From Comamonadaceae bacterium 2FH (lineage in GTDB: Bacteria > Pseudomonadota > Gammaproteobacteria > Burkholderiales > Burkholderiaceae_C): DNA of 64,000 nucleotides. Within the stretch, counting starts at the first letter, position 1; the number at the start of each line of letters is the position of its first letter. The notes beneath the pieces were generated by a model. It saw nothing but the letters and a program-made list of their open reading frames with translations. It was not told the origin of the DNA and made no database searches. Positions 9,023-19,506 of this stretch are shown piece by piece. Position numbers and translations under genes: made by a program. The DNA is taken from NCBI GenBank assembly GCA_005503335.1, contig SCMQ01000005.1:141659-205658 (forward strand). Direction: 5' to 3'.

Positions 9023-10402
9023 TCAGTCCAGCGGCTTGAGCTGCTGCAGCAGCGTCGGCACCAGCTCGGTCACCGTGGGATGGATGTGGACCGCGCGCGA
9101 GATCGCGGTGTAGGGCCGGTCCGCGGCCATCACGTCGAGCAGGCTGTGCACCACCTCGTCGCCGTTCATGCCCAGGATGGCGGCGCCCAGGATGCGCTGG
9201 TTGCCGGCGTCGACCAGCACCTTCATGAAGCCCTGGGTCTCGCCGGCCTCGCGCGCGCGGCCCACGCGCTGCATCGGCATCTTGGCCATCAGGGCCGGGC
9301 GGCCGCTGGCGCGCAGCTCGCGCTCGGACAGGCCCACCCGGCCCAGTGCCGGATCGATGAACAGCGCGTAGCAGGGGATGCGGTCGGACAGGCGGCGCGG
9401 GTCGGCGTCGAACAGGTTGGCGGCGACGATCTCGTAATCGTTCCAGGCCGTGTGCGTGAAGGCGCCGCGGCCGTTGCAGTCGCCCAGGGCCCAGACGCCC
9501 TCGGCGCTGCTGCGGCATTGCTCGTCGACCCGGATGTAGCCGCGCTCGTCGGTCTCGACGCCGGCCAGCTCCAGGCCCAGGCCGTCGGTGTTGGGCTGCC
9601 GGCCCACGGCCAGCAGCACATGGCTGCCGACCACGGCCGAGGCGGCGTCGCCGCACAGGGTGCCGACCGCGATCTGAGCGCCCTGGGGCGCCAGCGAGAG
9701 GCAGTCGGCGCCCAGCTGCAGGCGCACGCCCTCGGCCTCCAGGATGGCGCGTATGCCCTCGGCCACGTCCTCGTCCTCGCGCGGCAGCAATTGGGGCGAG
9801 CGCTCGACCACCGTGACCTCGGCGCCCAGGCGCCGCATGATCTGCGCGAACTCAAGGCCGATGTAGCTGCCGCCCACGATCACCAGGTGCTCGGGTACCT
9901 GCTCGAGCTCCATGACCGAGGCGTTGTCCAGCGTTGGCACGCTGTCCAGGCCCTGCAGCGCGGGCCGCAGCGGCCGCCCGCCCAGGTTGAGGAAGATGCG
10001 CGGCGCCGTGAGGCGGCGCTCGCCGACCGCGATCGTTTGCGGCGCGACGAAGCGCGCCTCGCCGCGGATCAGCTCGCCCTGGGCCAGCCCGCCCAGCCAC
10101 TTGGCCAGGCCGTCGCGCGACTGCTGCACGATCTGCTCCTTGCGTGCCTTCACGCGCGCCATCTCGACGTGCACCGGACCGGCGGAAAAGCCGAACTCCG
10201 CGCCGCGGCGCGCCAGGTGCACGGCGCGCGCGCTGGCCACCAGGGTCTTGGTCGGTATGCAGCCGTTGTTGACGCAGGTGCCGCCGAGGGGGCCGCGCTC
10301 GACGATGGCGGTGCGCAGGCCCTCCTTGCTGCAGCGTGCGGCCAGGGCCGGGCCGGCCTGGCCGGCGCCGATCACGATGGCGTCGAAATGCTCCAGGGAC
10401 AT
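9023..10402 (-). CDS. FAD-dependent class I pyridine nucleotide-disulfide oxidoreductase (MerA/Lpd-like)
   Basis: The 459-residue protein starts with AIVIGAGQAGPALAARCSKE (FAD-binding GxGxxG) and has the redox pair in GGTCVNNGCIPTK near residue 40. A second nucleotide site lies at IVGGSYIGLEFAQIMRRLG, and GDCNGRGAFTHTAWND is the second FAD contact. The C-terminal dimerisation domain contains AVHIHPTVTEL, with the His of the family's active-site HP pair. AAGGAGA precedes the start. It resembles mercuric reductase or dihydrolipoamide dehydrogenase, but the C-terminal cysteine pair of MerA is absent and no mer or lipoyl genes are near. It is probably a soluble NAD(P)H-disulfide or quinone-type reductase of unknown partner. 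Confidence 0.88.
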   Translation of the reverse strand: MSLEHFDAIVIGAGQAGPALAARCSKEGLRTAIVERGPLGGTCVNNGCIPTKTLVASARAVHLARRGAEFGFSAGPVHVEMARVKARKEQIVQQSRDGLAKWLGGLAQGELIRGEARFVAPQTIAVGERRLTAPRIFLNLGGRPLRPALQGLDSVPTLDNASVMELEQVPEHLVIVGGSYIGLEFAQIMRRLGAEVTVVERSPQLLPREDEDVAEGIRAILEAEGVRLQLGADCLSLAPQGAQIAVGTLCGDAASAVVGSHVLLAVGRQPNTDGLGLELAGVETDERGYIRVDEQCRSSAEGVWALGDCNGRGAFTHTAWNDYEIVAANLFDADPRRLSDRIPCYALFIDPALGRVGLSERELRASGRPALMAKMPMQRVGRAREAGETQGFMKVLVDAGNQRILGAAILGMNGDEVVHSLLDVMAADRPYTAISRAVHIHPTVTELVPTLLQQLKPLD

Positions 10403-10527
10403 GGCGTCTCCTTATCCGGGCATGGACCCGCCATCATGGCGGCGCCCGGCCGCCTTGTCGATTGACTACGACGCCAGCAGGGCCAGCACCTCGTCATGCA
10501 GCGCGCCGGCCGAACGTTTGCGCGGTG

Positions 10528-11184
10528 TTACAGCGCCAGGCCCGGCGCGCCGGGCTGGCGCAGCGTCTCGCGCAGGTCCTGGGCGGCGCGCAGCATGAGA
10601 TCGCTCAGGGCCTTGTGCGTGGCCTTGCCGATCTCCTCGCCCGGCGAGCCCGAGATCATGTAGGCCGGCATCTCCACCGTGCCCGATTCGTAGCTGCGCC
10701 GGCGCAGCGGCTTGCCGGCGCCGTCGAGCACCGAGACATCGAGCGTCAGGATCACCGTGGGCGTGATCGCGAAGCCCAGGTTCTTGGCCTGGTTGTACTC
10801 GTAGCTGAACTGGCGCACCTTGGGCTGCACCACCACGCGGTACTGGGCCGCGCCATCCAGCGAGGCCGACTTGACGGCGCCGTCGCGGAACAGCTCGCCG
10901 AACACCGTGGCGGCGATTTCGCGCGCGATCAGGCCCAGCGGGATCGTGAGCTTGGTGGCGCTGCCGGTGAAGCTGGTCGGCGCGCCGACATAGGGGGTCT
11001 CGTCGTCGGCCTTCTCGGTGTAGACCAGCACGCGGCCGGCCAGGCGCTCGGTCTCCTGGAAGCCCGGCTTGTTGACATAGGCCGCGTTGTAGGTGGCGGT
11101 CTGGGCGCAGCCCGCCAGCAGGGCGGCCAGGGCCAGGGCCGCCAGGGCGCCGAGGCGGCTGAGGTTCGTTTGGAAAGTTGCCAT
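10528..11184 (-). CDS. Putative outer-membrane or periplasmic lipoprotein
   Basis: The 218-residue protein has a lipoprotein signal peptide: a hydrophobic Ala/Leu stretch at about residues 10-24 ends in LLAGC, with the lipidation cysteine near residue 26. AAGGAGA lies just upstream of the start. The mature region is mostly predicted strands and helices with no domain I can name. It contains TIPLGLIAREIAATVFGELF and a region on multimeric secretory-type strands. The product of the neighbouring gene upstream on the same strand is also a lipoprotein (35 bases apart), so the two may form a small operon for an envelope function. Function unknown. Confidence 0.78.
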   Translation of the reverse strand: MATFQTNLSRLGALAALALAALLAGCAQTATYNAAYVNKPGFQETERLAGRVLVYTEKADDETPYVGAPTSFTGSATKLTIPLGLIAREIAATVFGELFRDGAVKSASLDGAAQYRVVVQPKVRQFSYEYNQAKNLGFAITPTVILTLDVSVLDGAGKPLRRRSYESGTVEMPAYMISGSPGEEIGKATHKALSDLMLRAAQDLRETLRQPGAPGLAL

Positions 11185-11219
11185 GGGTCTTCTCCTTCTT
11201 CTTCAGTGGTGGTTTGGAT

Positions 11220-11933
11220 TCACAGGGCGCGCTGCGCGGTCTGTTCGATGCGGCGCAGCTGCTCGCCGCCGGCGCTGCGCACCAGCAGCTCCAGCGCCGG
11301 CGCCTCGCGCAGACGCGTGATGTGCAGCGCCAGGCTGTCCGGGTCCGCCACGGCCTCGCCGTTGACGCGCAGGATCAGGTCGCCGGCCTGCAGGCCGGCG
11401 CGCTCGGCCGGCGAGCCCGCCTCCACCTGCAGCACGGCCACGCCTTCCTGCCCCGGCTGCGCCCGACCCACCTGCAGGCCCAGCCGCGGCGGGCGTGCCG
11501 CCGCGGCGGCCTCGCGCAGCGCGCCCGGCTCGCAGCGCATGGGCACCGAGAGCAGCTGGGGGTAGTCGTAGGCCGCGCCGTTGTGGATGTCGACCCCCGC
11601 GCCTATCACCCCGCCGAACAGGATGTTGCCGAAGGCCATGCCCTTGGTGGTGGAGGCGAAGCTGGCCGGCTCCGCCTCCACACCGTCCTTGCTGCACAGC
11701 ACCTGCAGGTTGTTGTAGGAGCGGTTGAGGGTGACCGTGCCCGGCGTGCTGGACACGAGCCACTTGCCCTTGTCGTTCGAGAGCTCGCAGCGCGCCGCCT
11801 CGCAGCCCGGCGTCTGCACCGAGACCACCTGGGTCTGGCCCGAGACGATGGAGGCGCAGCCCGGCAGCAGCAGGGACAGCGCGGCCAGCCACAGCGCCTG
11901 TGGCCCCCTGGAACGAACGGCTGATCGCGGCAT
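11220..11933 (-). CDS. Lipoprotein with C-terminal PDZ domain
   Basis: The protein has 237 residues from the ATG at 11933, which has AGGAGG eight bases upstream; an ATG at 11939 is also in frame but only two bases from that site. A short signal peptide ends in LLPGCAS, the lipobox cysteine being near residue 26. The middle part, with KGMAFGNILFGGVIGAG, resembles glycine-rich lipoproteins of unknown role. The C-terminal 90 residues form a PDZ domain: VLQVEAGSPAERAGLQAGD is the classic beta/alpha carboxylate-binding segment, followed by ILRVNGEAVAD. No protease domain is present, so it is more likely an adaptor or sensor in the envelope. It precedes another lipoprotein gene, probably in one operon. 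Confidence 0.8.
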   Translation of the reverse strand: MPRSAVRSRGPQALWLAALSLLLPGCASIVSGQTQVVSVQTPGCEAARCELSNDKGKWLVSSTPGTVTLNRSYNNLQVLCSKDGVEAEPASFASTTKGMAFGNILFGGVIGAGVDIHNGAAYDYPQLLSVPMRCEPGALREAAAAARPPRLGLQVGRAQPGQEGVAVLQVEAGSPAERAGLQAGDLILRVNGEAVADPDSLALHITRLREAPALELLVRSAGGEQLRRIEQTAQRAL

Positions 11934-12020
11934 GCCCATCTCCTCCTGCCTTGGTTTGGCGGGGATTATGCGGGGTGCCCCCGGCAGGGCCGCTTGACCT
12001 GCGTCAAGCCGCGTGCGGCT

Positions 12021-12710
12021 TCAGGCCGGCTCCATGCCGTTGCGGCGCTTGGGTTCGTCGGCGGCGGGCGAGGCCATGAAGGCCAGCATGGCGCGCACCG
12101 CCTCGGGCTGGGTCGAGGTCGCGGCCAGGCCGGCCGAGAAGGCGGTGATGATCTGGATCTCGGGCGGCAGCGGGCCCAGCACGGCTATGCCCTCCAGGTG
12201 CATCAGCTCGCTCAGCTGCTGGAAGCCCAGCGCCACCTCGCCCTTGGCCACCAGCGAGCCCACGGGCACGCCGGGCGGCGCCTGCACGATGCGGTCCCTG
12301 ATCTGCTCGGCGATGCCCCAGCGCTCGAACAGCTTGGCCAGCGCCACCCCGCTGGGCCCGGTGGAGTAGCTGAGGCTGGGCGCGGCCAGTACGGCCTGCC
12401 TGACCGCCTCCTCGGAGGCTATGTCGGGCCGCGGCGCGCCGGCGCGCACCGCGATCGCCACGCCCGAGCGCACCAGGTCGACCCGGCTGCCGGCCACCAC
12501 CCGGCCCGCCTCGGTCAGCTGCTCGATCGCGTTGGACGCCAGGATCACCGCGTCGAAGGCCTCGCCGGCCTGCACGCGCTTGGCGGCGTCGACCCCGCCG
12601 ACCGACTCCACGGATACCAGCTGTCCCGAGCCCTGCTGATACTGGGCCACGAGGTCGGCCAGCACCTGCTTGGTTGCCATCGAGGAAATGATTCGGATTG
12701 GGGATGCCAT
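12021..12710 (-). CDS. ModA-like substrate-binding domain protein without signal peptide
   Basis: Starting at ATG 12710, with GGAGG upstream, the protein has 229 residues and begins directly at the first strand of a periplasmic-binding fold: IRIISSMATKQVLADLVAQY. Further features are GGVDAAKRVQAGEAFD, SYSTGPSGVALAKLF and a late EIQIITAFSAG hinge region. These match the molybdate-type (ModA) family. Unlike a transporter receptor, it has no signal peptide, and modB and modC are absent. Such cytoplasmic ModA-like proteins are common in Burkholderiales and their role is not settled. It is divergent from the Fic remnant. An upstream in-frame extension exists but looks non-coding. Confidence 0.8.
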   Translation of the reverse strand: MASPIRIISSMATKQVLADLVAQYQQGSGQLVSVESVGGVDAAKRVQAGEAFDAVILASNAIEQLTEAGRVVAGSRVDLVRSGVAIAVRAGAPRPDIASEEAVRQAVLAAPSLSYSTGPSGVALAKLFERWGIAEQIRDRIVQAPPGVPVGSLVAKGEVALGFQQLSELMHLEGIAVLGPLPPEIQIITAFSAGLAATSTQPEAVRAMLAFMASPAADEPKRRNGMEPA

Positions 12711-12831
12711 GGGGCCCTCCGTCGTGTGGTTTGGAACATGCGCCCGGCCGTGGGGCGGGAAACCGGTATTAGAACGCAGCGGTTTTCCCTGCATGGCACG
12801 CGAGCGAGCCGTATCGCTGGAAATACGACTC

Positions 12832-13425
12832 ATGAAGGCCCATGCCCGTCCCGTCTACCTCTGGCAACAGCCCGGCTGGCCGCTCCTGCAGGTCGACGCG
12901 GCGGCCCTGTCGGGCGTCCTGCAGCAAGCGCGCAAACGTCAGGGCGAGGCGCTGGCGCTGGCGCAGGACCTGGGGACGCCCACCCGCCTGTACAGCCTGT
13001 CCGACCAGCTGTTGGCCTCGCGCAGCGACTATTACGAGGCCTTGAACCAGGCGCAAAAGGGCACGCCCGATGTCACGGCCTGGGTCCGCTGGTTTGCCGA
13101 CGCGCTGGCCCAGGCCGGCGTGCGCACCACGCGGATCATGCTGTCGGCGCTGCAAAAGCAGCGCTTCTGGGCGGCCCATGCTGCAACGCCGCTCAACGAA
13201 CGGCAACGCAAGGTCGTCAAGAAGCTGCTGGACGCGGGCGACGGCGGTTTTCTGGGTGGACTGAGCGCCGAGAAATACGTCAAGATCACCGGCGCTTCCA
13301 AGGCCACGGCCACGCGGGACCTGGCGGCGCTGCTGCAGCATGGCTTGTTGCGCGTGCAGGGCAGTGGCAAGGCCAGCCGGTATCAGGTCAATGTGCAGGA
13401 ATGGGGGCACGCGGGGGCGGATTGA
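12832..13425 (+). pseudogene. Fic family protein with internal deletion of the catalytic core
   Basis: The reading frame is intact (197 residues) but joins two ends of a larger family. Residues about 7-35, YLWQQPGWPLLQVDAAALSG and ARKRQGE, match the N-terminal DUF4172 region of Fic proteins. From about residue 36, ALALAQDLGTPTRLYSLSDQ matches the stretch that normally follows the Fic motif. YYEALNQAQKGTPDVTAWV and the C-terminal winged helix (SKATATRDLAALLQHGLL) then follow as in full-length proteins of about 370 residues. The HPFxxGNGR motif is missing, so no AMP transfer is expected. It may be a degraded gene, or a DNA-binding protein that kept the winged helix. ATG 12832 is the first start at the conserved N-terminus. 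Confidence 0.7.
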
Positions 13426-13529
13426 GGCGCATAGGCTCACTCCCATCCGGGCGCAGAGCGCCGCCTTTGCAAGGCGTTTACAGTCGGTCAAGGAACCAAT
13501 CCCCTTGCTTGCGGCTCCTGTTATCCATC

Positions 13530-14369
13530 ATGAAACTCGGCAAGTCCATCACCATCACCCTGCTGGCCGTATTCGGCCTGGGCCTGGGTCTCAGCCTGGC
13601 CCAGGCCCCGGTGACCAACGGCAGCGCCGAAGCGCGCAGCTGGCAGACCGCACCCAAGCATTCCGCAGGCATCGCGCCCGACCCGGCGCAGCTGGCCGGC
13701 GTCGCCCTGGTCCAGGTCTACGCGGCGCCGACCTACGGCTGGCGCGGCGTCTTTGCCGTCCATCCCTGGATCATCTACAAGCGCGCCGGCGAGACCGCGT
13801 ACACCCGCTACGACGTGGTCGGCTGGCGCGCCCCCGACGTGGTCCAGCGCAACTACGCCATCCCCGACGGACTCTGGTTCGGCGCCAGTCCCAGCCTGCT
13901 GGTGGAGCACCGCGGCGAGGGTGTCGAGGCCATGATTGCCGCCATCGAGGCGGCCATAGACAGCTACCCCCATGCGAGCGAGTACCGCAGCTACCCGGGG
14001 CCGAACAGCAACACCTTCCTGGCCCACATCGGGCGCGAGGTGCCCGCGCTGAAGCTGGACCTGCCGGCCAATGCCATAGGCAAGGACTACCGCCCGCTGA
14101 CCTCGCCCCTGGGCATTTCGCCCACGGGCGCCGGCATACAGGCCTCGCTGCTGGGGCTCTTCGGCATCAGCCTGGGGCTGCAGGAGGGGGTCGAGTTCAA
14201 CCTGCTCGGCCTGAACTTCGGCCTGGACCTGAACCGCCCGGCCTTGCGCCTGCCGTTCCTGGGGCGGCTGGGCTGGGACGATGCCAGGGCCACGGGCAGC
14301 ATGGCCGAAGCCGGGCCGCCACGCCCGAGCCCAGGGCCGGCCATGGCCGTCGCGCAGGAAGAGCGCTGA
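13530..14369 (+). CDS. DUF3750 domain-containing protein
   Basis: A 279-residue protein starting at ATG 13530. Residues about 8-25 are a hydrophobic signal sequence or membrane anchor (LLAVFGLGLGLSLAQA), so it should be exported or held in the membrane. The core has VQVYAAPTYGWRGVFAVHPW, AYTRYDVVGW and YRSYPGPNSNTFLAHIGRE, segments typical of DUF3750 proteins; the latter is reminiscent of a papain-like arrangement, but I cannot assign catalysis. The C-terminus after about residue 255 is a Pro/Ala-rich tail. The reading frame is open far upstream of 13530 but that extension is antisense to other genes and is not coding. Function unknown. Confidence 0.78.
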   Translation: MKLGKSITITLLAVFGLGLGLSLAQAPVTNGSAEARSWQTAPKHSAGIAPDPAQLAGVALVQVYAAPTYGWRGVFAVHPWIIYKRAGETAYTRYDVVGWRAPDVVQRNYAIPDGLWFGASPSLLVEHRGEGVEAMIAAIEAAIDSYPHASEYRSYPGPNSNTFLAHIGREVPALKLDLPANAIGKDYRPLTSPLGISPTGAGIQASLLGLFGISLGLQEGVEFNLLGLNFGLDLNRPALRLPFLGRLGWDDARATGSMAEAGPPRPSPGPAMAVAQEER

Positions 14370-16829
<2,460 letters not shown>

Positions 16830-16959
16830 TGTCGAGGGGCGGCGCTTGAGCGGTCTGTAGGGCGCAGCCGCGAACGGGCATCCGGCTGTCCCGGGCCCGG
16901 TCGCGCGGCGTTCGCGGCGCCTTCGAACCGGCAGGAACAGCAGGACGGCCGATGGGCCC

Positions 16960-17655
16960 TCAACCCTGTGGCTGTCCCGCCTGTTCGCCCTGCGCCTGCT
17001 GCGCGGCCTGCAGCCGCGCCACCATGAAGCCCGCGGCCTGGGTGATGTGCGTGCGCGCCAGCGCCTCGGCGCGGTCCGCGTCGCCGGCGCAAATGGCCTC
17101 CAGGATGGCCGCGTGCTGGTCCCAGATGTTGCGCGGCGTCTGGTCGCGCATCAGCACCTCGCCCATCACGCGCTGGGTGTAGGTCAGGTGGGAGTCCAGC
17201 GAGGGCGCGATCAGCGGGTTGCCCGACAGGCCGTACAGGAACTCGTGGAAGCGCATGTCGGCCGCGATCATGCGGGCGACCGAGCCGCTGGCCACCGCCT
17301 TGCGGCCCGTCTCTATCAGTGCCGCGCCCTGGCGCGCGGCCTGGGGGCTCTGCTGCCCGGCGGCGCGACGGCATGCCAGGCCCTCGAGCACGGCCCGTAT
17401 GTCGTACATGTGCTGCACATGCTCGGGGTCCAGCGGCGCGACGATCAGGCCGCGGCCCGGAGCGTCGCGCAGCATGCCCTGGTTGCGCAGCAGCAGCAGC
17501 GCCTGCTGCACCGGCTGGCGCGAGACGCCCAGGGCCTGCGCGATCTGCTCCTGGATGATGCGCTCGCCCGGTGGCAGCTGGCCGGACGCGATCTCCTCGA
17601 GGATGGCATCGCGCACTTGCTCGACGAGGTTGGGCTGGGCGGACAGGGCCTTCAT
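16960..17655 (-). CDS. GntR family transcriptional regulator, FCD (FadR-like) subfamily
   Basis: A 231-residue regulator. Residues about 10-75 form the winged helix: VRDAILEEIASGQLPPGERI and QIAQALGVSRQPVQQALLLL contain the recognition helix. The C-terminal all-helical FCD domain includes DIRAVLEGLACRRAA, DMRFHEFLYGLSGNPLI and EHxxI-like HAAILEAICAGDADRAE, which together provide the Asp/His metal- or ligand-binding residues. The gene lies 110 bases downstream of the acyl-CoA synthetase on the same strand. It is the obvious candidate to control that gene and the divergent TRAP/acyl-CoA cluster, perhaps through the two palindromes at 19370 and 19414. The effector is probably a carboxylate or acyl-CoA; this is inference. 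Confidence 0.9.
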   Translation of the reverse strand: MKALSAQPNLVEQVRDAILEEIASGQLPPGERIIQEQIAQALGVSRQPVQQALLLLRNQGMLRDAPGRGLIVAPLDPEHVQHMYDIRAVLEGLACRRAAGQQSPQAARQGAALIETGRKAVASGSVARMIAADMRFHEFLYGLSGNPLIAPSLDSHLTYTQRVMGEVLMRDQTPRNIWDQHAAILEAICAGDADRAEALARTHITQAAGFMVARLQAAQQAQGEQAGQPQG

Positions 17656-17765
17656 GGGTAGCGGGTGGGGCTGCGGTCGCGGAGGGGACCGTCAGGGCCG
17701 AGTTTAGCGCCCCGGCGGGTCCCTGCCCGGGATGAGGTCGGAGGATGGGCCGCCGCGCCTGGGCT

Positions 17766-19319
17766 TCAGTCCTTGGGCAGCTGCTCGCGCAGCACGCGGT
17801 GCAGGATCTTGCCCGTGGCGGTGCGCGGCATGGCCTCGTCGGCGATGAAGCGCACCGACTGCGGTCGCTTGTAGCCGGCCATGCGGCTGCGGCACCAGTC
17901 GAGTATCTCCTCCTCCTGCGCCTGCAGGCCCGCGTGCAGCACCACCACCGCGTGCACGGCCTCGCCCCATTTCTCGTGGGGCAGGCCCAGCACGGCCACG
18001 TCCTTGACCTTGGGGTGCGCACCGATCACGCCCTCGACCTCCGAGGGGTAGACGTTCTCGCCGCCGCTGATGATCATGTTGCTCTTGCGGTCCACCAGGT
18101 GGATGTAGCCGTCGGCGTCGCGGCGGGCCATGTCGCCCACCGAGCACCAGTCGCCGCGCAAGGCCTCGGACGTCTTCTCGGGGTTCTTCCAGTAGCCGTC
18201 GAACACGTAGGGCGTGCGTGAAAAGAGCTCGCCGACCTCGCCGTCGGGCACCTCGCGGCCCTCGGGGTCGAGCAGGCGGATGGCGCCCGAGCCGGCCCAT
18301 TCGCGACCCACCGAGCCCAGCCGGTCGAACTGCTCGTGGGGGCGCAGCAGCGTGACCCAGCCGGCCTCGGTCGAACCGTAGAGTTCGTAGAGCTTGCCGT
18401 TGCGGAAGAACTCCATGATGGCCAGCTTGGTGTCCTTGCGCGCGGGGGCCGAGGAGATCATCAGCTTTTCCACGGCGCTCACGTCGTACTTCGCCTTGGT
18501 GTCCGCCGGCAGGCCCAGCATCATGATGTAGTGGGTAGGCACCAGCGAGGTGAAGGTCACCTTGTCGCTGGCCAGGGTGGCCAGCAGCGCCTCGGGGTCG
18601 AAGCTCTTGCGGTCGTCGATCACGCAGGTCGCGCCCAGGTGCACGAAGGTGTGGCTGAAATACAGCGAGTTGGCGTGGCACATGGGCATCACGAGCAGGG
18701 CGGTGTCCTCGCGCGTGAAGCCCATCTCCAGCGCCGTGGCCAGGGCGATCAGCGTATTGCCCTCGTGGCTGCGGATGGCGCCCTTGGGCCGGCCGGTGGT
18801 GCCCGAGGTGTACATGAGCGCGCAGGGGTCTGCCGGCAGCACCTGCACCGCCGGCGGTTCGGCCGATGCGGCGGCGAGCAGCGACTCGTAGGCCGTCCAT
18901 CCTGCCGGCACGCGCTCGCCGAAGGCGATGCAGGCGCCCTCGGCCACGGCGAGCTCGCCGCGCACCGGGTCCACCCGGTCCACCAGCTCGTCCTGGACGA
19001 TGAAGGCGCGCGCCTCGCTGTGGCCGGCGATGTAGGCGATCTCGGGCGCCGTCAGCCGGAAGTTGATGGGCACGGCCACCAGGCCGGCGCGCGCCAGGGC
19101 GGCGTACAGCTCCATCCACTCCACGCAGTTGTAGGCCAGCAGCGCGACGCGGTCGCCCTTTTGCAGGCCCAGGCCGAGCAGGCCATTGGCCAGCCGGTTG
19201 GCGCGCTCGTGCCACTGCGCGAAGCTCAGGCGGCGGCGCGAATCGCGCGCGCCGAGCTTGTGGGGGGTCAGGCGGGCATGGGTGGCGACGGCGTCGGCCA
19301 CGGTCAGCAAGTGGTTCAT
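17766..19319 (-). CDS. Acyl-CoA synthetase (AMP-forming), ANL superfamily
   Basis: A full-length 517-residue AMP-forming ligase. ALMYTSGTTGRPKGAIRSH near residue 170 is the phosphate-binding P-loop. KLYELYGSTEAGWVT near 310 is the adenine-binding motif, YWKNPEKTSEAL and GDWCSVGDMARRDADGY (near 395-410) contain the ribose-binding Asp. The C-terminal PRTATGKILHRVLREQ has the catalytic lysine. It activates a carboxylic acid to its CoA thioester in the cytoplasm. It lies divergent from the TRAP transporter gene and shares the palindrome-containing control region, which suggests that the imported acid is its substrate. Fatty, aromatic or hydroxy acids are all possible. Confidence 0.93.
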   Translation of the reverse strand: MNHLLTVADAVATHARLTPHKLGARDSRRRLSFAQWHERANRLANGLLGLGLQKGDRVALLAYNCVEWMELYAALARAGLVAVPINFRLTAPEIAYIAGHSEARAFIVQDELVDRVDPVRGELAVAEGACIAFGERVPAGWTAYESLLAAASAEPPAVQVLPADPCALMYTSGTTGRPKGAIRSHEGNTLIALATALEMGFTREDTALLVMPMCHANSLYFSHTFVHLGATCVIDDRKSFDPEALLATLASDKVTFTSLVPTHYIMMLGLPADTKAKYDVSAVEKLMISSAPARKDTKLAIMEFFRNGKLYELYGSTEAGWVTLLRPHEQFDRLGSVGREWAGSGAIRLLDPEGREVPDGEVGELFSRTPYVFDGYWKNPEKTSEALRGDWCSVGDMARRDADGYIHLVDRKSNMIISGGENVYPSEVEGVIGAHPKVKDVAVLGLPHEKWGEAVHAVVVLHAGLQAQEEEILDWCRSRMAGYKRPQSVRFIADEAMPRTATGKILHRVLREQLPKD

Positions 19320-19369
19320 CTCATGGGTCTCCAGGTGAAGGGCTGCGCCTTCGGATGGGTGGATGATAG

Positions 19370-19387
19370 AACTCTGAATTCAGAGTT
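19370..19387. promoter_or_regulatory. Perfect 18-base palindrome, candidate operator 1
   Basis: AACTCTGAATTCAGAGTT is a perfect palindrome located 50 bases upstream of the acyl-CoA synthetase start, in the divergent region shared with the TRAP genes. A second, nearly identical site begins 44 bases further right. The length, symmetry and repetition are typical of sites for a dimeric repressor. The GntR-FCD regulator encoded at 16960-17655 is the nearest candidate binder; this link is inference. Confidence 0.6.
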
Positions 19388-19413
19388 CACTAGGGAATAT
19401 CCCGATGTTAACG

Positions 19414-19431
19414 AACTCTGAATTCAGAATA
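19414..19431. promoter_or_regulatory. Imperfect copy of the 18-base palindrome, candidate operator 2
   Basis: AACTCTGAATTCAGAATA repeats the first site except for the last three bases. Its start is 44 bases after that of the first site, close to four helical turns, so two dimers would sit on the same face of the DNA. It lies 93 bases before the GTG start of the TRAP receptor gene and could control the rightward operon while site 1 controls the leftward one. Confidence 0.55.
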
Positions 19432-19506
19432 CTTCGGTCCTGTCGCCGTCAGGCAGCCCAGAAACCAACCCGCGCCACAACAGGCGCAAGCCCAGGAGTC
19501 CAGAAC

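Noticed and set aside
9023..10402. Mercury resistance (merA)
   Set aside because: The C-terminal cysteine pair of MerA is absent and no merR, merT or merP is nearby.
9080..10465. Long plus-strand open frame opposite the MerA-like gene
   Set aside because: It is antisense to a full-length flavoprotein with clear motifs. Long opposite frames are common in high-GC DNA and this one has Gln/His/Ala-rich, domain-free sequence.
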